From Gemmatimonadota bacterium (lineage in GTDB: Bacteria > Gemmatimonadota > Gemmatimonadetes > Longimicrobiales > Gaopeijiaceae): DNA of 55,242 nucleotides. Made by a program: the position numbers and the translations under genes. The stretch is taken from the NCBI GenBank assembly GCA_027623325.1, contig JAQBXY010000022.1:1-55242 (forward strand), read 5' to 3'. The notes under the pieces are model-generated. The model did no database searches, was not told the origin of the DNA, and was given only the letters and a program-made list of their open reading frames with translations. Below are positions 8,847 to 16,962 of this stretch, piece after piece (within the stretch, counting starts at the first letter, position 1; the number at the start of each line of letters is the position of its first letter).

Positions 8847-9950
8847 ATGAATCCCGAAGATCTTCGCCGTTCCGTCATGGCCGTATTGGCCCGGATCCCG
8901 CATCCCGAGACGAGCACGGATCTGATCACCGGCGGCCACGTACAGAATCTGGAAGTCGATCCGGACGGTGCGACCCGCTTTCAGTTTCTGCTCCGCCCGG
9001 GCGATCCGGGTGACCTGGTGAAGGCGGCGCGCACGGCGGTCGAAGCCCTCGAGGGGGTGGCGAGCCTCAAGATCAACGTGCAGCTACCCCAGATGACTCC
9101 AGGGGGTGGTGGTGGCCGGAAGGGTGCGCTGAAGCCCGGGTCCGTGCCTGCACCCACGCCGAAGCCCGGGGTGCTGTCCGGCGTCGGCAGCGTGATCGCG
9201 GTCAGTTCGGGAAAGGGCGGAGTCGGTAAGTCGATGGTCGCGGCGAATTTGGCCGCCGCGTTCGCCCGCCGGGGCAAGAGGGTTGGTCTCATCGACGCGG
9301 ACATCTACGGCCCGAATATTCCGCTCATGTTCGGAGTGAGTCGGCGTCCGAGCGTGACCGGTGAGAAGGGTAAGGAGCTGATCGAGCCCCTGGAGGCCCA
9401 CGGCGTGCGCCTCATGAGTCTCGGCTTCCTTCTGGATGAAGATCAACCCGCGATCATGCGTGGCCCGCTGATCTCCGGAATTCTGAAGCAGTTCCTGGAG
9501 CAGGTCGATTGGGGTCCGCTCGATATCATGGTCGTCGACATGCCCCCCGGGACCGGCGATGCGCAGCTTTCGCTGGTGCAGTCCATCGATGTCGACGGCG
9601 CCGTGATGGTGACGACCCCGCAGAAGGTCGCCACAGGCGACGTACGGCGGGGGATCAAGATGTTCGAACGGGTGAACACCCGCGTGCTCGGCATCGTCGA
9701 GAACATGAGCGGCCTCGCGTGTCCCCATTGCAACAAGCTTGTCGATGTTTTCGGGACGGGCGGTGGACAGGCCCTCGCCAAGGAGATGAGCATTCCCTTC
9801 CTCGGCAAGATTCCGCTCGATCCGGCCGTGGTCGCCGCGGGCGATCACGGAGCGCCGACCGTCCTTTCGGCGCCGGAATCGGCGGCCGCGCGAGCGCTCG
9901 AAGAAGTAGTCGATACTCTGGAGAAGAGTCTCGCGGCGCTCGCCGGCTAG
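8847..9950 (+). CDS. mrp: Mrp/NBP35-type P-loop ATPase, iron-sulfur cluster carrier (ApbC)
   Basis: The 367-residue protein would bind and transfer Fe-S clusters to target enzymes in the cytoplasm. Residues 1-85 form a MIP18/DUF59 domain. A Gly/Pro-rich linker (84-110) leads to a MinD-like ATPase domain with the deviant Walker A motif SGKGGVGKS at 121-129 and the Walker B-like VVDMPPGTGD near 229-238. The cluster-binding CPHC is at 292-295. The ATG at 8847 starts the DUF59 domain exactly; a longer open frame from 8775 covers only the leader hairpin and promoter. A strong inverted repeat follows the stop. Confidence 0.93.
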   Translation: MNPEDLRRSVMAVLARIPHPETSTDLITGGHVQNLEVDPDGATRFQFLLRPGDPGDLVKAARTAVEALEGVASLKINVQLPQMTPGGGGGRKGALKPGSVPAPTPKPGVLSGVGSVIAVSSGKGGVGKSMVAANLAAAFARRGKRVGLIDADIYGPNIPLMFGVSRRPSVTGEKGKELIEPLEAHGVRLMSLGFLLDEDQPAIMRGPLISGILKQFLEQVDWGPLDIMVVDMPPGTGDAQLSLVQSIDVDGAVMVTTPQKVATGDVRRGIKMFERVNTRVLGIVENMSGLACPHCNKLVDVFGTGGGQALAKEMSIPFLGKIPLDPAVVAAGDHGAPTVLSAPESAAARALEEVVDTLEKSLAALAG

Positions 9951-9959
9951 TGCGGTGGC

Positions 9960-9992
9960 GCTAGCCCCGGGCGCTGGGCGCCCGGGGCTAGC
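9960..9992. terminator. Bidirectional hairpin terminator between convergent genes
   Basis: GCTAGCCCCGGGCGC (9960-9974) and its exact complement (9978-9992) form a 15-pair stem with a three-base loop TGG. It lies nine bases after the mrp stop and four bases before the stop of the convergent small membrane protein gene, so it can serve both directions. There is no T tract on either side. Confidence 0.7.
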
Positions 9993-9996
9993 TGGC

Positions 9997-10233
9997 TTAC
10001 TCGCCTTCGAGCCACCTGCGGTCGGAGTCCGACAGCGAGTCGGACCCGCGGCTCTTCTCGAGCACCTTCACGACGATCCAACCCACCAGGAGAATCGGGG
10101 CGACCTTGAACAGCAGGAAGGTTGCCAGGCCGAAGGTGAGGGAGAATACGACCCCCACGACCCCGAGTACCACGCCCGCGACCAACAGCGTGACGAGCCC
10201 TACCGCGAAGAATGTGAGAAGAGAGCCGAGCAT
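9997..10233 (-). CDS. Small integral membrane protein of unknown function
   Basis: The 78-residue product is mostly hydrophobic, with two or three predicted membrane segments (about residues 4-28, 30-45 and 46-60) and a short acidic and basic C-terminus ending in SDRRWLEGE. GGAG lies nine bases before the ATG at 10233. It is the last gene of the minus-strand operon that begins with the ECF sigma factor, ten bases after the toast-rack protein gene. Small membrane proteins are common in phage-shock and envelope-stress operons, which fits the context, but no family can be named. Confidence 0.6.
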   Translation of the reverse strand: MLGSLLTFFAVGLVTLLVAGVVLGVVGVVFSLTFGLATFLLFKVAPILLVGWIVVKVLEKSRGSDSLSDSDRRWLEGE

Positions 10234-10243
10234 GGTTGTTCTC

Positions 10244-11074
10244 CTACCGGATCCAGACGACCGCGACGCTACCGAAGGCCGCGTCTAGGTCGATCATGAC
10301 CTTGTAATCTGCATCTTCGAAGTCCAGGGACTCATACACGTCACCGCGTTTGATGAGGCCCTGGGAATCGAGCGAGGTGAGGAAACTATCCTTCTGTAGC
10401 CGAATGCCGAGGCCCTCGGGGACGCGCAGCACGAGAGACCCGACACCCATGTCGATCGAGAGTCGCGCGTCGCGTTGCCACCGTCCGTCGAGCCCGAGCG
10501 TCAGCGATCCGACACCGGCTTCGACCTCGATGCGCTCGGCGTTCAGGTTGCCGAGGTTCTGAATACGAAACTCGGCGGCCCCCACGGCGAATGTGGCCGA
10601 CCTCATCTCTTCCGAGTTGGGCTCCGAAATGTCGATTGTCGATTCCGAGGCGCCCGTCTTCAACTCGAGGTCTGTGAGCGCGAGACCACCGAGATCGATC
10701 TCCGCTTGGACCGCTCCGAACTGGAGATCGAGACGCATGGGGACACCGCGGGCCAGTTCCAGATCCATCTCACCGGACTGGCGACCTTTCAACCGGTTTC
10801 GACCGAGAGACTCGATGCCGAGGGTCAAGTGATCGCCCGAGAAGTCGGCCACGGGTTCGAAGCGGTCCTCGTCGTATCGGAGATTCATTCGATACATCAG
10901 CCCTTCGTCGACGGATCGGATCTTGAGCTGCCCCGCTCCGTACTCGACCTCCACCCGCATTTCGTCGTTGTTCTGCAGCTGACGGGACATCGTCACCGTC
11001 CGCCAGTTCTGGCCCTCGGCCAGAGCAGGCGTGAACGCCGCGGCCACCACCACGATCATGAGAAACTTACGCAT
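10244..11074 (-). CDS. Secreted toast-rack/DUF4097-like beta-rich protein
   Basis: The 276-residue product starts with a signal peptide (MRKFLMIVVVAAAFTPALAEG) and continues as repeated short beta strands with regular Gly/Ser and Leu spacing. An example is LDLQFGAVQAEIDLGGLALT followed by similar blocks near GVGSLTLGLDG and GVGSLVLRVPEG. This is the pattern of DUF4097/toast-rack adhesin-like domains found in Lia/Psp-type envelope-stress proteins. The ATG at 11074 overlaps the stop of the upstream bactofilin-like gene by eight bases. It would be periplasmic or lipid-facing. Its place in the ECF operon suggests a sensor or envelope-associated structural role; this part is inference. Confidence 0.65.
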   Translation of the reverse strand: MRKFLMIVVVAAAFTPALAEGQNWRTVTMSRQLQNNDEMRVEVEYGAGQLKIRSVDEGLMYRMNLRYDEDRFEPVADFSGDHLTLGIESLGRNRLKGRQSGEMDLELARGVPMRLDLQFGAVQAEIDLGGLALTDLELKTGASESTIDISEPNSEEMRSATFAVGAAEFRIQNLGNLNAERIEVEAGVGSLTLGLDGRWQRDARLSIDMGVGSLVLRVPEGLGIRLQKDSFLTSLDSQGLIKRGDVYESLDFEDADYKVMIDLDAAFGSVAVVWIR

Positions 11075-12656
11075 CGTCCTCCACCCCCCCGTTGCTGGCT
11101 GATTCACTGGTGTCGATGTCCTCATCGACGTCCACGTTCATTGCGGCCTCCCAGGCCGCATCCGGGTCGTACCTGCGGTATTCCGGCTTCCGGCCCGCTC
11201 GCGTGAGAAGCACCGCGCCGAAGCCGATCTGCATGGCGACGAAGGTCACGATGACTCCGACGACGACCAGAAGGCCGCTCAATACGCCGAGGAACGGCGC
11301 GATCGAAATCACGTTAGCCGCGATGAAGGCCAGCGACAGACCGAGTAGACCGCCGAAGAGCGTGAAGACCGGATTCGACTTCCGGATCCATCCGGTCCAC
11401 GGGAAGCTGCTGTCGGCCAACCACTCACCCGTGTTCCGCGCTACGGCCACATAACCGAGCACGCTGGCCAGGATCGCAGCCAGCGGGAAGAGCGGGATCC
11501 AGGCGATCGCCACCGGGATGCCGATGATCGATACCACGAGCGCCACGGCTCCGAGAATCCACACGGGGATGAGCAGGAACGTTCCTGCGAAGCCGACGGC
11601 TGCCGCACGTCCGGGAGCGCGCCGCGCCGTTTCGGAGATCGCATCGACATTGTCACCGGCGAACACGAGGAAGCCTGCCCCGATGAGGCCGAGTACGAAG
11701 ATGGCGAGCAACTTCTCGAGTACGCCGCCCACTCCCCGGATGACCGGGCGGAACGGCGACATGATCGAGAAGGAGTCATCGATGCGGGTGACGTTCCAGA
11801 TCTCATTGCGCAGGTCGCGACGCACCTCGTCACGAACCTCGTCACGGACGCGATCACGCACCTCACGCTCGAAGTCCCTGTCGTTTTCGAGCAGATCGAC
11901 CACACCTCCGCCGACTTCACCGCTGTTTCGAACGACGCGCGAATCTGCGATGCGCGCCTCCCCGGTGATCACCCCGCCTTCGCGGATGTCGAGTGAGCCG
12001 CCCACGACCACGACGTCGCCTTCGACACGCCCCTCGATTCGGAGCGAACCCTCCACCACCACGAGGGTCCCCTCGAAGACGGATCCCTCTGCGATTACGA
12101 CGTCCTCATCGACGTGCACTCGGAAATCGTCGCCGAGGCCCGCGAGCGCATCCTGGAGAAAGCCGAGGCGACTCAAGGACCTGAGGACAAGACGAGCGAC
12201 CGTGCTCTCATCTCCGATCGAAAGGGAGACGGAGCCATCGTCGACACTGAATTCGATCTCGATGTCGTCGAGCGCCGCTTCGAGCGCACGATCGATTTCC
12301 TGAGCCGCATCTGCGAGTTCGGCGGCCAGGGCCGCCGGTACCGTCCAGTCCGCCAGCATCTCGGCCAGCGCACCGTTCTCGAGCATCATGGCGTCGCTCA
12401 GGATGGCACGCCACGCGACATCCAGGTCGTCCCCGACCATGTACGATCCGACGAGGTCGCCGTCGACATAGACGGAGCCACGATCGAACTGAATCTCGAG
12501 CCGCTCCTGGTCTGCGAACTCCAGGACCAACGTGCCCCCGGAGGAGCTGGCCGAGACGTTCTTGGTGATGATCTCCCGCAACTGGGCCTGAGCCCCGATG
12601 GGCAGGAGAAGGGCGGCGAAGCCCAGGATCGAGACGACTCTACGAAGCTGTGACAT
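11067..12656 (-). CDS. Bactofilin-like (polymer-forming) protein with C-terminal membrane domain
   Basis: The product has 529 residues from the ATG at 12656; an alternative ATG lies at 12671. Residues 1-24 form a signal peptide. The central region has a short beta-helix of the bactofilin kind, around EGTLVVVEGSLRIEGRVEGD and the following repeats. A charged segment rich in Arg, Asp and Glu follows, then four or five hydrophobic segments in the last 210 residues, and an acidic tail. Both starts lie inside the end of the anti-sigma gene, so the two are translationally coupled. Proteins of this build are thought to link beta-helical scaffolds to the membrane. No specific function is known for this one. 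Confidence 0.6.
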   Translation of the reverse strand: MSQLRRVVSILGFAALLLPIGAQAQLREIITKNVSASSSGGTLVLEFADQERLEIQFDRGSVYVDGDLVGSYMVGDDLDVAWRAILSDAMMLENGALAEMLADWTVPAALAAELADAAQEIDRALEAALDDIEIEFSVDDGSVSLSIGDESTVARLVLRSLSRLGFLQDALAGLGDDFRVHVDEDVVIAEGSVFEGTLVVVEGSLRIEGRVEGDVVVVGGSLDIREGGVITGEARIADSRVVRNSGEVGGGVVDLLENDRDFEREVRDRVRDEVRDEVRRDLRNEIWNVTRIDDSFSIMSPFRPVIRGVGGVLEKLLAIFVLGLIGAGFLVFAGDNVDAISETARRAPGRAAAVGFAGTFLLIPVWILGAVALVVSIIGIPVAIAWIPLFPLAAILASVLGYVAVARNTGEWLADSSFPWTGWIRKSNPVFTLFGGLLGLSLAFIAANVISIAPFLGVLSGLLVVVGVIVTFVAMQIGFGAVLLTRAGRKPEYRRYDPDAAWEAAMNVDVDEDIDTSESASNGGVEDDA

Positions 12657-13809
12657 GAGTATAGCGACCATTCAGGGGTCGATTGGCGAGGAGATTGCGG
12701 TAGAGCACTCGCAACGCGAGCCCACATACCATCGAATAAGCGAAGACGCCGCCGGCAACCATGAGCGGAGCGGAGGCAAGCGTCTCGACGAGCGAGTAAA
12801 GACCGAACACCTCTCCGCTCTGCAGTGCCGTCGCTGCGAAGCGGGCGGCGAACGCAGACGCGAGATCGGTCACCTGCCACCACGCGAACGAGGCCAGCGA
12901 GCCGAGCGTCAGCGTCGGGTGTGAGAAGACGGCGTAGAACAGAAGTCCGAAAATCGCCGCAGGCGTCACCGCGACACCGGACAAGGCAGCCCAGGCTTGG
13001 CGGGTCTGCGGTACGAGCCGAAGCGCCGCCGCAGCCGCGCGAGCCCAAACAGGGGCGGGGCGGACTGCGGGAGCGAGCTGATGCAGGCGCACGCGCTCCA
13101 TGACCTGGTCGGCGAAGTCGGGCTGGGGCGCGAAACGCTCAACAGACTCGATTCGGGCCACCACGGTGCGCCAATCCGCAACATCGGACGCACACGCACC
13201 ACACGAATCGATGTGAGTCTGAACCCTGGCCACGGCCCGGGCCGGGAGCGCGCCGTCCACGAAATCCTGTAACAGCGAAGCGGGGACGTGCGCGGCGTCC
13301 GAGACGCCGAGCAGCCCGGCGACACGAGCTCGCAGACGCGCGGCGAGCGGTACAGCCGCCGGCAGCTCGATGCCCGCGAGCACCCGATCTGCGAAGGTGG
13401 CGGCGGGAGAGAACACTTCCAGGCTCTTCAGCTGGTGCAAAACGCCAAGCCACGCGTCGGCTTCGCCCGTGCAGGTGCTGCAGGCCTCGAGGTGCCGCTC
13501 GACACGCGTCGCCTGGCGTGCTGCGAGCGTTCCTTCGAGGAAATCCTGGATGACTTCCGCCGAGACGTGCACGAGGCTCTCGGTCGGGCCGACGGCGACC
13601 TGCGCCATGACACGATCCGCGAACCCCTCGTGCGGGCCGGGCGACGCGAGTTCGCCGAGCCCCTCGAAGAGTACCCGCCACCCGTCCATCTCCGCTGAGC
13701 AGCGGGCACAACCGGCCAGGTGCTCCTCGATCGAGGCAGCGTCCCGGGAGGGAAGCTCGCCTTCGAGAAGCGCCTGCATCCGTTCGGCGCTCAGGTGTGC
13801 GTTGGACAT
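12640..13809 (-). CDS. Anti-sigma factor with three zf-HC2 zinc-finger modules
   Basis: The 389-residue product contains the HxxxCxxC zinc motif of ZAS/zf-HC2 anti-sigma factors three times: His30/Cys34/Cys37, His106/Cys110/Cys113 and His199/Cys203/Cys206. Each is preceded by an LLQDFxxGxLPAR-like helix and followed by a FADRVMxxV-like segment, so the whole unit of 75-95 residues is repeated. The C-terminal 110 residues hold two or three membrane segments (about 280-297, 300-320 and 345-370). The ATG at 13809 has GGAG upstream; a GTG at 13821 is the alternative. It follows the ECF sigma gene by 107 bases and very likely binds that sigma factor. Most relatives have only one zinc finger. Confidence 0.85.
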   Translation of the reverse strand: MSNAHLSAERMQALLEGELPSRDAASIEEHLAGCARCSAEMDGWRVLFEGLGELASPGPHEGFADRVMAQVAVGPTESLVHVSAEVIQDFLEGTLAARQATRVERHLEACSTCTGEADAWLGVLHQLKSLEVFSPAATFADRVLAGIELPAAVPLAARLRARVAGLLGVSDAAHVPASLLQDFVDGALPARAVARVQTHIDSCGACASDVADWRTVVARIESVERFAPQPDFADQVMERVRLHQLAPAVRPAPVWARAAAAALRLVPQTRQAWAALSGVAVTPAAIFGLLFYAVFSHPTLTLGSLASFAWWQVTDLASAFAARFAATALQSGEVFGLYSLVETLASAPLMVAGGVFAYSMVCGLALRVLYRNLLANRPLNGRYTHVTAS

Positions 13810-13916
13810 GGGGTTGTTCACTCCGATTCTCCTGCTTGCTGCATACATCCGATCCTACGGCCTCCGAAGAGGCCGAGTTTCAAGTAGGAACGTGTGGTTT
13901 CGAGTGGCATCATCGT

Positions 13917-14591
13917 TCAAGTCGCCAGGTGCGCGAGGGACTCACGAAGCTCACCTCGGGCCCGGTGCAGATAGGTCTTCACGGTGCCGAGGGGGAGGTC
14001 CATGATTTCGGCAATTTCATCGTAGGCATACCCCTCGACGTGGCGTAGCACGATGACCGTCTTGTATTCGTCACGAAGCTCCGCGATCGCACATTCGATC
14101 TGGCTTCCGAGCTCGCGGTTCTCGACGTACTCCGCGGGACTCTCGCCCCGGGACTCGATCACGACGGCGCTCTGGCTTACTTCGTCGGCCGTAGTCGCGT
14201 GGGGTGATCCGTCGATGGATACCGTGTCGAGTTTCCGCTTCCGCAGGTAATCGATCGTGTGGTTGTTCGCGATCTTGAGAATCCAGTTACTGAACTTGTA
14301 GCTGGTCTGGTAGGAACCGATCGCATTGAAGGCCCGGATGAACGCCTCCTGCGATAGGTCTTCCGCAAGCGTCCGATCGCGCACCATGCGGTAGATGAGC
14401 GAGAAGACCGGCCGTTCGTACCGCGTCAGCAGCTCGCGGAATGCCGGCTCGCGACCGCGTGCGGCGAGCGTCGCCAGTTCGCGGTCGTCGAGGGTCGCGT
14501 AGTCCGGAGCGGCCAGAGGTCTCTTGTCCTGCCGTGGGTTGGCGAACCACCCGGAGGTGGCACGAGGCAGGGAAGCGATGTGGGTGGTCAT
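13917..14591 (-). CDS. ECF-family RNA polymerase sigma factor
   Basis: The 224-residue product has sigma region 2 at about residues 52-120, including AEDLSQEAFIRAFNAI and the -10 recognition helix SNWILKIANNHTIDYLRKRK. Sigma region 4 lies at 163-215, with a helix-turn-helix around YDEIAEIMDLPLGTVKTYLHR. Regions 1 and 3 are absent, as in ECF factors. The N-terminal 40 residues are an extra tail. It directs transcription of a stress regulon when its anti-sigma partner, encoded next, releases it. A sigma-W-like promoter pattern precedes it and would allow autoregulation. Confidence 0.92.
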   Translation of the reverse strand: MTTHIASLPRATSGWFANPRQDKRPLAAPDYATLDDRELATLAARGREPAFRELLTRYERPVFSLIYRMVRDRTLAEDLSQEAFIRAFNAIGSYQTSYKFSNWILKIANNHTIDYLRKRKLDTVSIDGSPHATTADEVSQSAVVIESRGESPAEYVENRELGSQIECAIAELRDEYKTVIVLRHVEGYAYDEIAEIMDLPLGTVKTYLHRARGELRESLAHLAT

Positions 14592-14601
14592 CCCGCGACC
14601 C

Positions 14602-14627
14602 TACGCGCCCACCTGGGTCGCGGTTTC
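14602..14627 (-). promoter_or_regulatory. Candidate ECF-type autoregulated promoter of the sigma gene
   Basis: Reading the minus strand, GAAACC (14627-14622) is followed after exactly 16 bases by CGTA (14605-14602). GAAAC with CGTA is the known arrangement of sigma-W-type ECF promoters. Transcription would start about four or five bases before the ATG at 14591, giving a nearly leaderless message. This is a pattern match only. Confidence 0.35.
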
Positions 14628-14736
14628 GTCGCAGGCGTTGAGCCCCCTCTTCGGTTCGCGTAGCTTCTTGGCCCTCCCTGCCTCGATCGGCAGTCTCCAG
14701 GGCCCTCGAAAGCTACGCAGCCAACCGATCTCTGTC

Positions 14737-15465
14737 ATGCAACCCGTACCTGATGCCGTCCCGAAGGCCGGGGCCGCCCGTGAGCAGCAGGTACAGCAGC
14801 TCTTCTCCGAGATCGCTCCCCGCTACGATCTGCTCAACCACGTCCTGAGCCTGAACATCGATCGTTCCTGGCGGAGGAAGGCCGTCGATCTCCTGCGCTG
14901 GGAAGACGCCCGTGACGGGACGTTCCTCGATGCCTGCGCGGGCACGTTCGATCTCTCACTCGAGATCGCTCGTCGCGCCGGGTTCGCGGGCAGGGTGGTC
15001 GCTTCTGATTTTGCCCATCCCATGCTCGTGCAGGGAACGCCGAAGATCGCGAAGTCGCCGATCCTATCGGTCTGTGGGGACTCGCTGGAGCTTCCATTCT
15101 CGGACGGCACCTTCGATGGTGTCACCGTCGGGTTCGGCGTGCGAAATCTTGCCGACCTGCGAGGAGGGCTCGGGGAGTTCCGGCGGGTGCTCAAGCCCGG
15201 CAGGCGTTTGGTGGTTCTCGAGTTTACGGTGCCACCCAACCCCATCATGCGCGCGGGTTACCTGTTCTACTTCCACAACGTTCTACCGCTCGTGGGCCGG
15301 CTCGTCTCCGGGCACCCGTGGGCCTACACCTACCTCCCTGAGTCGGTGAAGGGGTTCCCCGGCCCGGGCGAACTGGGAGCTCTGTTCAATACAGTCGGTT
15401 TCACCGACACGGGTTGGAAGTTGGTCTCGGGTGGAATCGCCGCAATCCACTGGGGATCGGCGTAG
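14737..15465 (+). CDS. menG: Demethylmenaquinone/ubiquinone C-methyltransferase (UbiE/MenG)
   Basis: The 242-residue product is a SAM-dependent class I methyltransferase that completes menaquinone by methylating demethylmenaquinone. FSEIAPRYDLLNHVLSLNID (23-42) is the UbiE N-terminal signature. The SAM motif I is LDACAGTFDLSLEI at 64-77; Cys and Ala replace the usual glycines of DxGxGTGD. The post-motif GFGVRNL is at 132-138. The ATG at 14737 gives the normal length; the open frame upstream to 14524 overlaps the divergent sigma gene and is not supported. A role in menaquinone synthesis is likelier than ubiquinone for this type of organism, but this is inferred. Confidence 0.88.
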   Translation: MQPVPDAVPKAGAAREQQVQQLFSEIAPRYDLLNHVLSLNIDRSWRRKAVDLLRWEDARDGTFLDACAGTFDLSLEIARRAGFAGRVVASDFAHPMLVQGTPKIAKSPILSVCGDSLELPFSDGTFDGVTVGFGVRNLADLRGGLGEFRRVLKPGRRLVVLEFTVPPNPIMRAGYLFYFHNVLPLVGRLVSGHPWAYTYLPESVKGFPGPGELGALFNTVGFTDTGWKLVSGGIAAIHWGSA

Positions 15466-15474
15466 GGATCGAAG

Positions 15475-16962
15475 TCAGCGCCCGGGCAGTACCGTCACGG
15501 GCCCGAGTGACTCGATCGCCGACCATCCGATTCGGATCGGATCTCCCACGATGAGAATCGTCATCGCTTCCGGCCGGAGATGTTCGCCGAAGACGCGCTG
15601 AACGCTCTCGGGCGTAACCTCCTGAACCCCTCGCCAGTACCGCTCGAGCCAGTCGTCGGGAAGCTCCTGAGCCAGAAAGAAGACGCTTCGGGACACGATC
15701 TGGCCCGGTGAGTCGAAGTTGAAGACGAAGCCGTTCACGATCTGATCCACCGTCGTCGCAACTTCCTCATCCGTAGGTGCCTCGTCGCGCAATTCGGCCA
15801 TCGTCTGGAGTATGGCCTCGATGGCGGGCACGGTGTTCTCGGGTCGGGTCCGGGTGATGGCCCCCAGGATTCCCTCGTGTTCGCGGGGCGTGGTCCAGAC
15901 GGAGGAGGCGGAATAGGCGAAGCCCTCCTCGGTACGAATGCGTCCCACGAGTCGACTCGAGAATCCTCCCGACCCTAGGATCGCGTTGCCGATCGTGGCC
16001 GAAAAGTAGTCGACGTCGTCGGACTGCCTCACATCGGTCGGATGAGCCATGACGATGACGGACTGCTCGAGATCCTTTTCGATGACGAAGACGCCGGGTG
16101 CGCGACGAATGTCGGGTATCGGCGACTCAGGCAGCTCCGAGGCACACGCGGGAATACGCTCGACCAGGCGCTCGAGCAGCCGTTCGGCATCGCTCCAGCC
16201 GACGTCTCCCGTCACGCCCAGGACGAGGTTGTCCCGGCAGACGATCGCCTCGTGCATGGCCCGGAATCGGGCAGGGGTCACCCGCTCCTCCGCCAGATCG
16301 GAGATGTCCATTTCCCAACCGATGGGATGGTCTCCGTAGAGCAGACGGTTGAACTCCGAGAAGGCCAGGCGAGACGGGTCGTCCGGCCTTCGTGTGACTC
16401 CCTCGAGTTGGCGTCCCCTCCACGCCGCAATTTCGGCAGAATCGAAGCCGGGATTAGCGAGCATGTCACCCCAGACGTCGATCGCGGTTTCGAGGTGCTC
16501 GGTCAGCGTATTCATGGTCGACGTGACGCTCCCGCCTGCGCTTCCGAACGATGTTTGCACCGCGAGGAACTCCAGGAGGTCGTCGACCGAATCGGGGGAG
16601 AGCGTCGTGGAGCCGCCATAGCGGAGCATCGCCGGAAGCCCCATGGACGCTGCGTAGGAGCCTCGGTCGAACAGACCGTACCCGCCTCGGAAGTGGGCGA
16701 AGATACTCACGAGCGGCAGTTCGTGGCTTCCCATGAAGACGACGTCTACGCCGCGAACGTCGTATCGGCTCGCCTCCGGTTGTTCGAAGTCGAGCGCGGG
16801 AACCGAAAGAGTGGTGATTCGATCGCGTGTGCTCGTGGACTGTGCCTCGGTAGTGGAAGGGACCAATACGGAGGCGGCGCACGAGATCGCGGCCCAGAGA
16901 GTGGCCGCCCTCAGGGCAGGGGCGACCGGCCCGAGCGGCGTCGGGGGGAGACGTTCGGTCAT
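15475..16962 (-). CDS. M16 peptidase-like protein, non-catalytic subunit
   Basis: The 495-residue product starts with a long signal peptide or membrane anchor (residues 1-41, ending near TEAQS) and has the two-domain M16 (pitrilysin/processing peptidase) fold. The zinc motif HxxEH is absent: the corresponding helix reads GSYAASMGLPAMLRYGG. The glycine-rich loop LGSGGFSSRLVGRIRTEEGFAY that cups the substrate in the partner subunit is intact. This split into active and inactive chains matches bacterial heterodimeric M16B proteases. Its ATG overlaps the stop of the catalytic subunit (ATGA), consistent with equal synthesis. It would act in the periplasm. Confidence 0.85.
   Translation of the reverse strand: MTERLPPTPLGPVAPALRAATLWAAISCAASVLVPSTTEAQSTSTRDRITTLSVPALDFEQPEASRYDVRGVDVVFMGSHELPLVSIFAHFRGGYGLFDRGSYAASMGLPAMLRYGGSTTLSPDSVDDLLEFLAVQTSFGSAGGSVTSTMNTLTEHLETAIDVWGDMLANPGFDSAEIAAWRGRQLEGVTRRPDDPSRLAFSEFNRLLYGDHPIGWEMDISDLAEERVTPARFRAMHEAIVCRDNLVLGVTGDVGWSDAERLLERLVERIPACASELPESPIPDIRRAPGVFVIEKDLEQSVIVMAHPTDVRQSDDVDYFSATIGNAILGSGGFSSRLVGRIRTEEGFAYSASSVWTTPREHEGILGAITRTRPENTVPAIEAILQTMAELRDEAPTDEEVATTVDQIVNGFVFNFDSPGQIVSRSVFFLAQELPDDWLERYWRGVQEVTPESVQRVFGEHLRPEAMTILIVGDPIRIGWSAIESLGPVTVLPGR

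Noticed and set aside
11518-12303. Ser/Thr/Arg-rich plus-strand frame of 261 residues
   Set aside because: It is antisense to the bactofilin-like gene and has the low-complexity composition typical of a shadow frame.
15475-16962. Pseudogenised M16 peptidase because HxxEH is missing
   Set aside because: The frame is intact, has a signal peptide and overlaps the active subunit; an inactive partner is the normal arrangement for heterodimeric M16B proteases.
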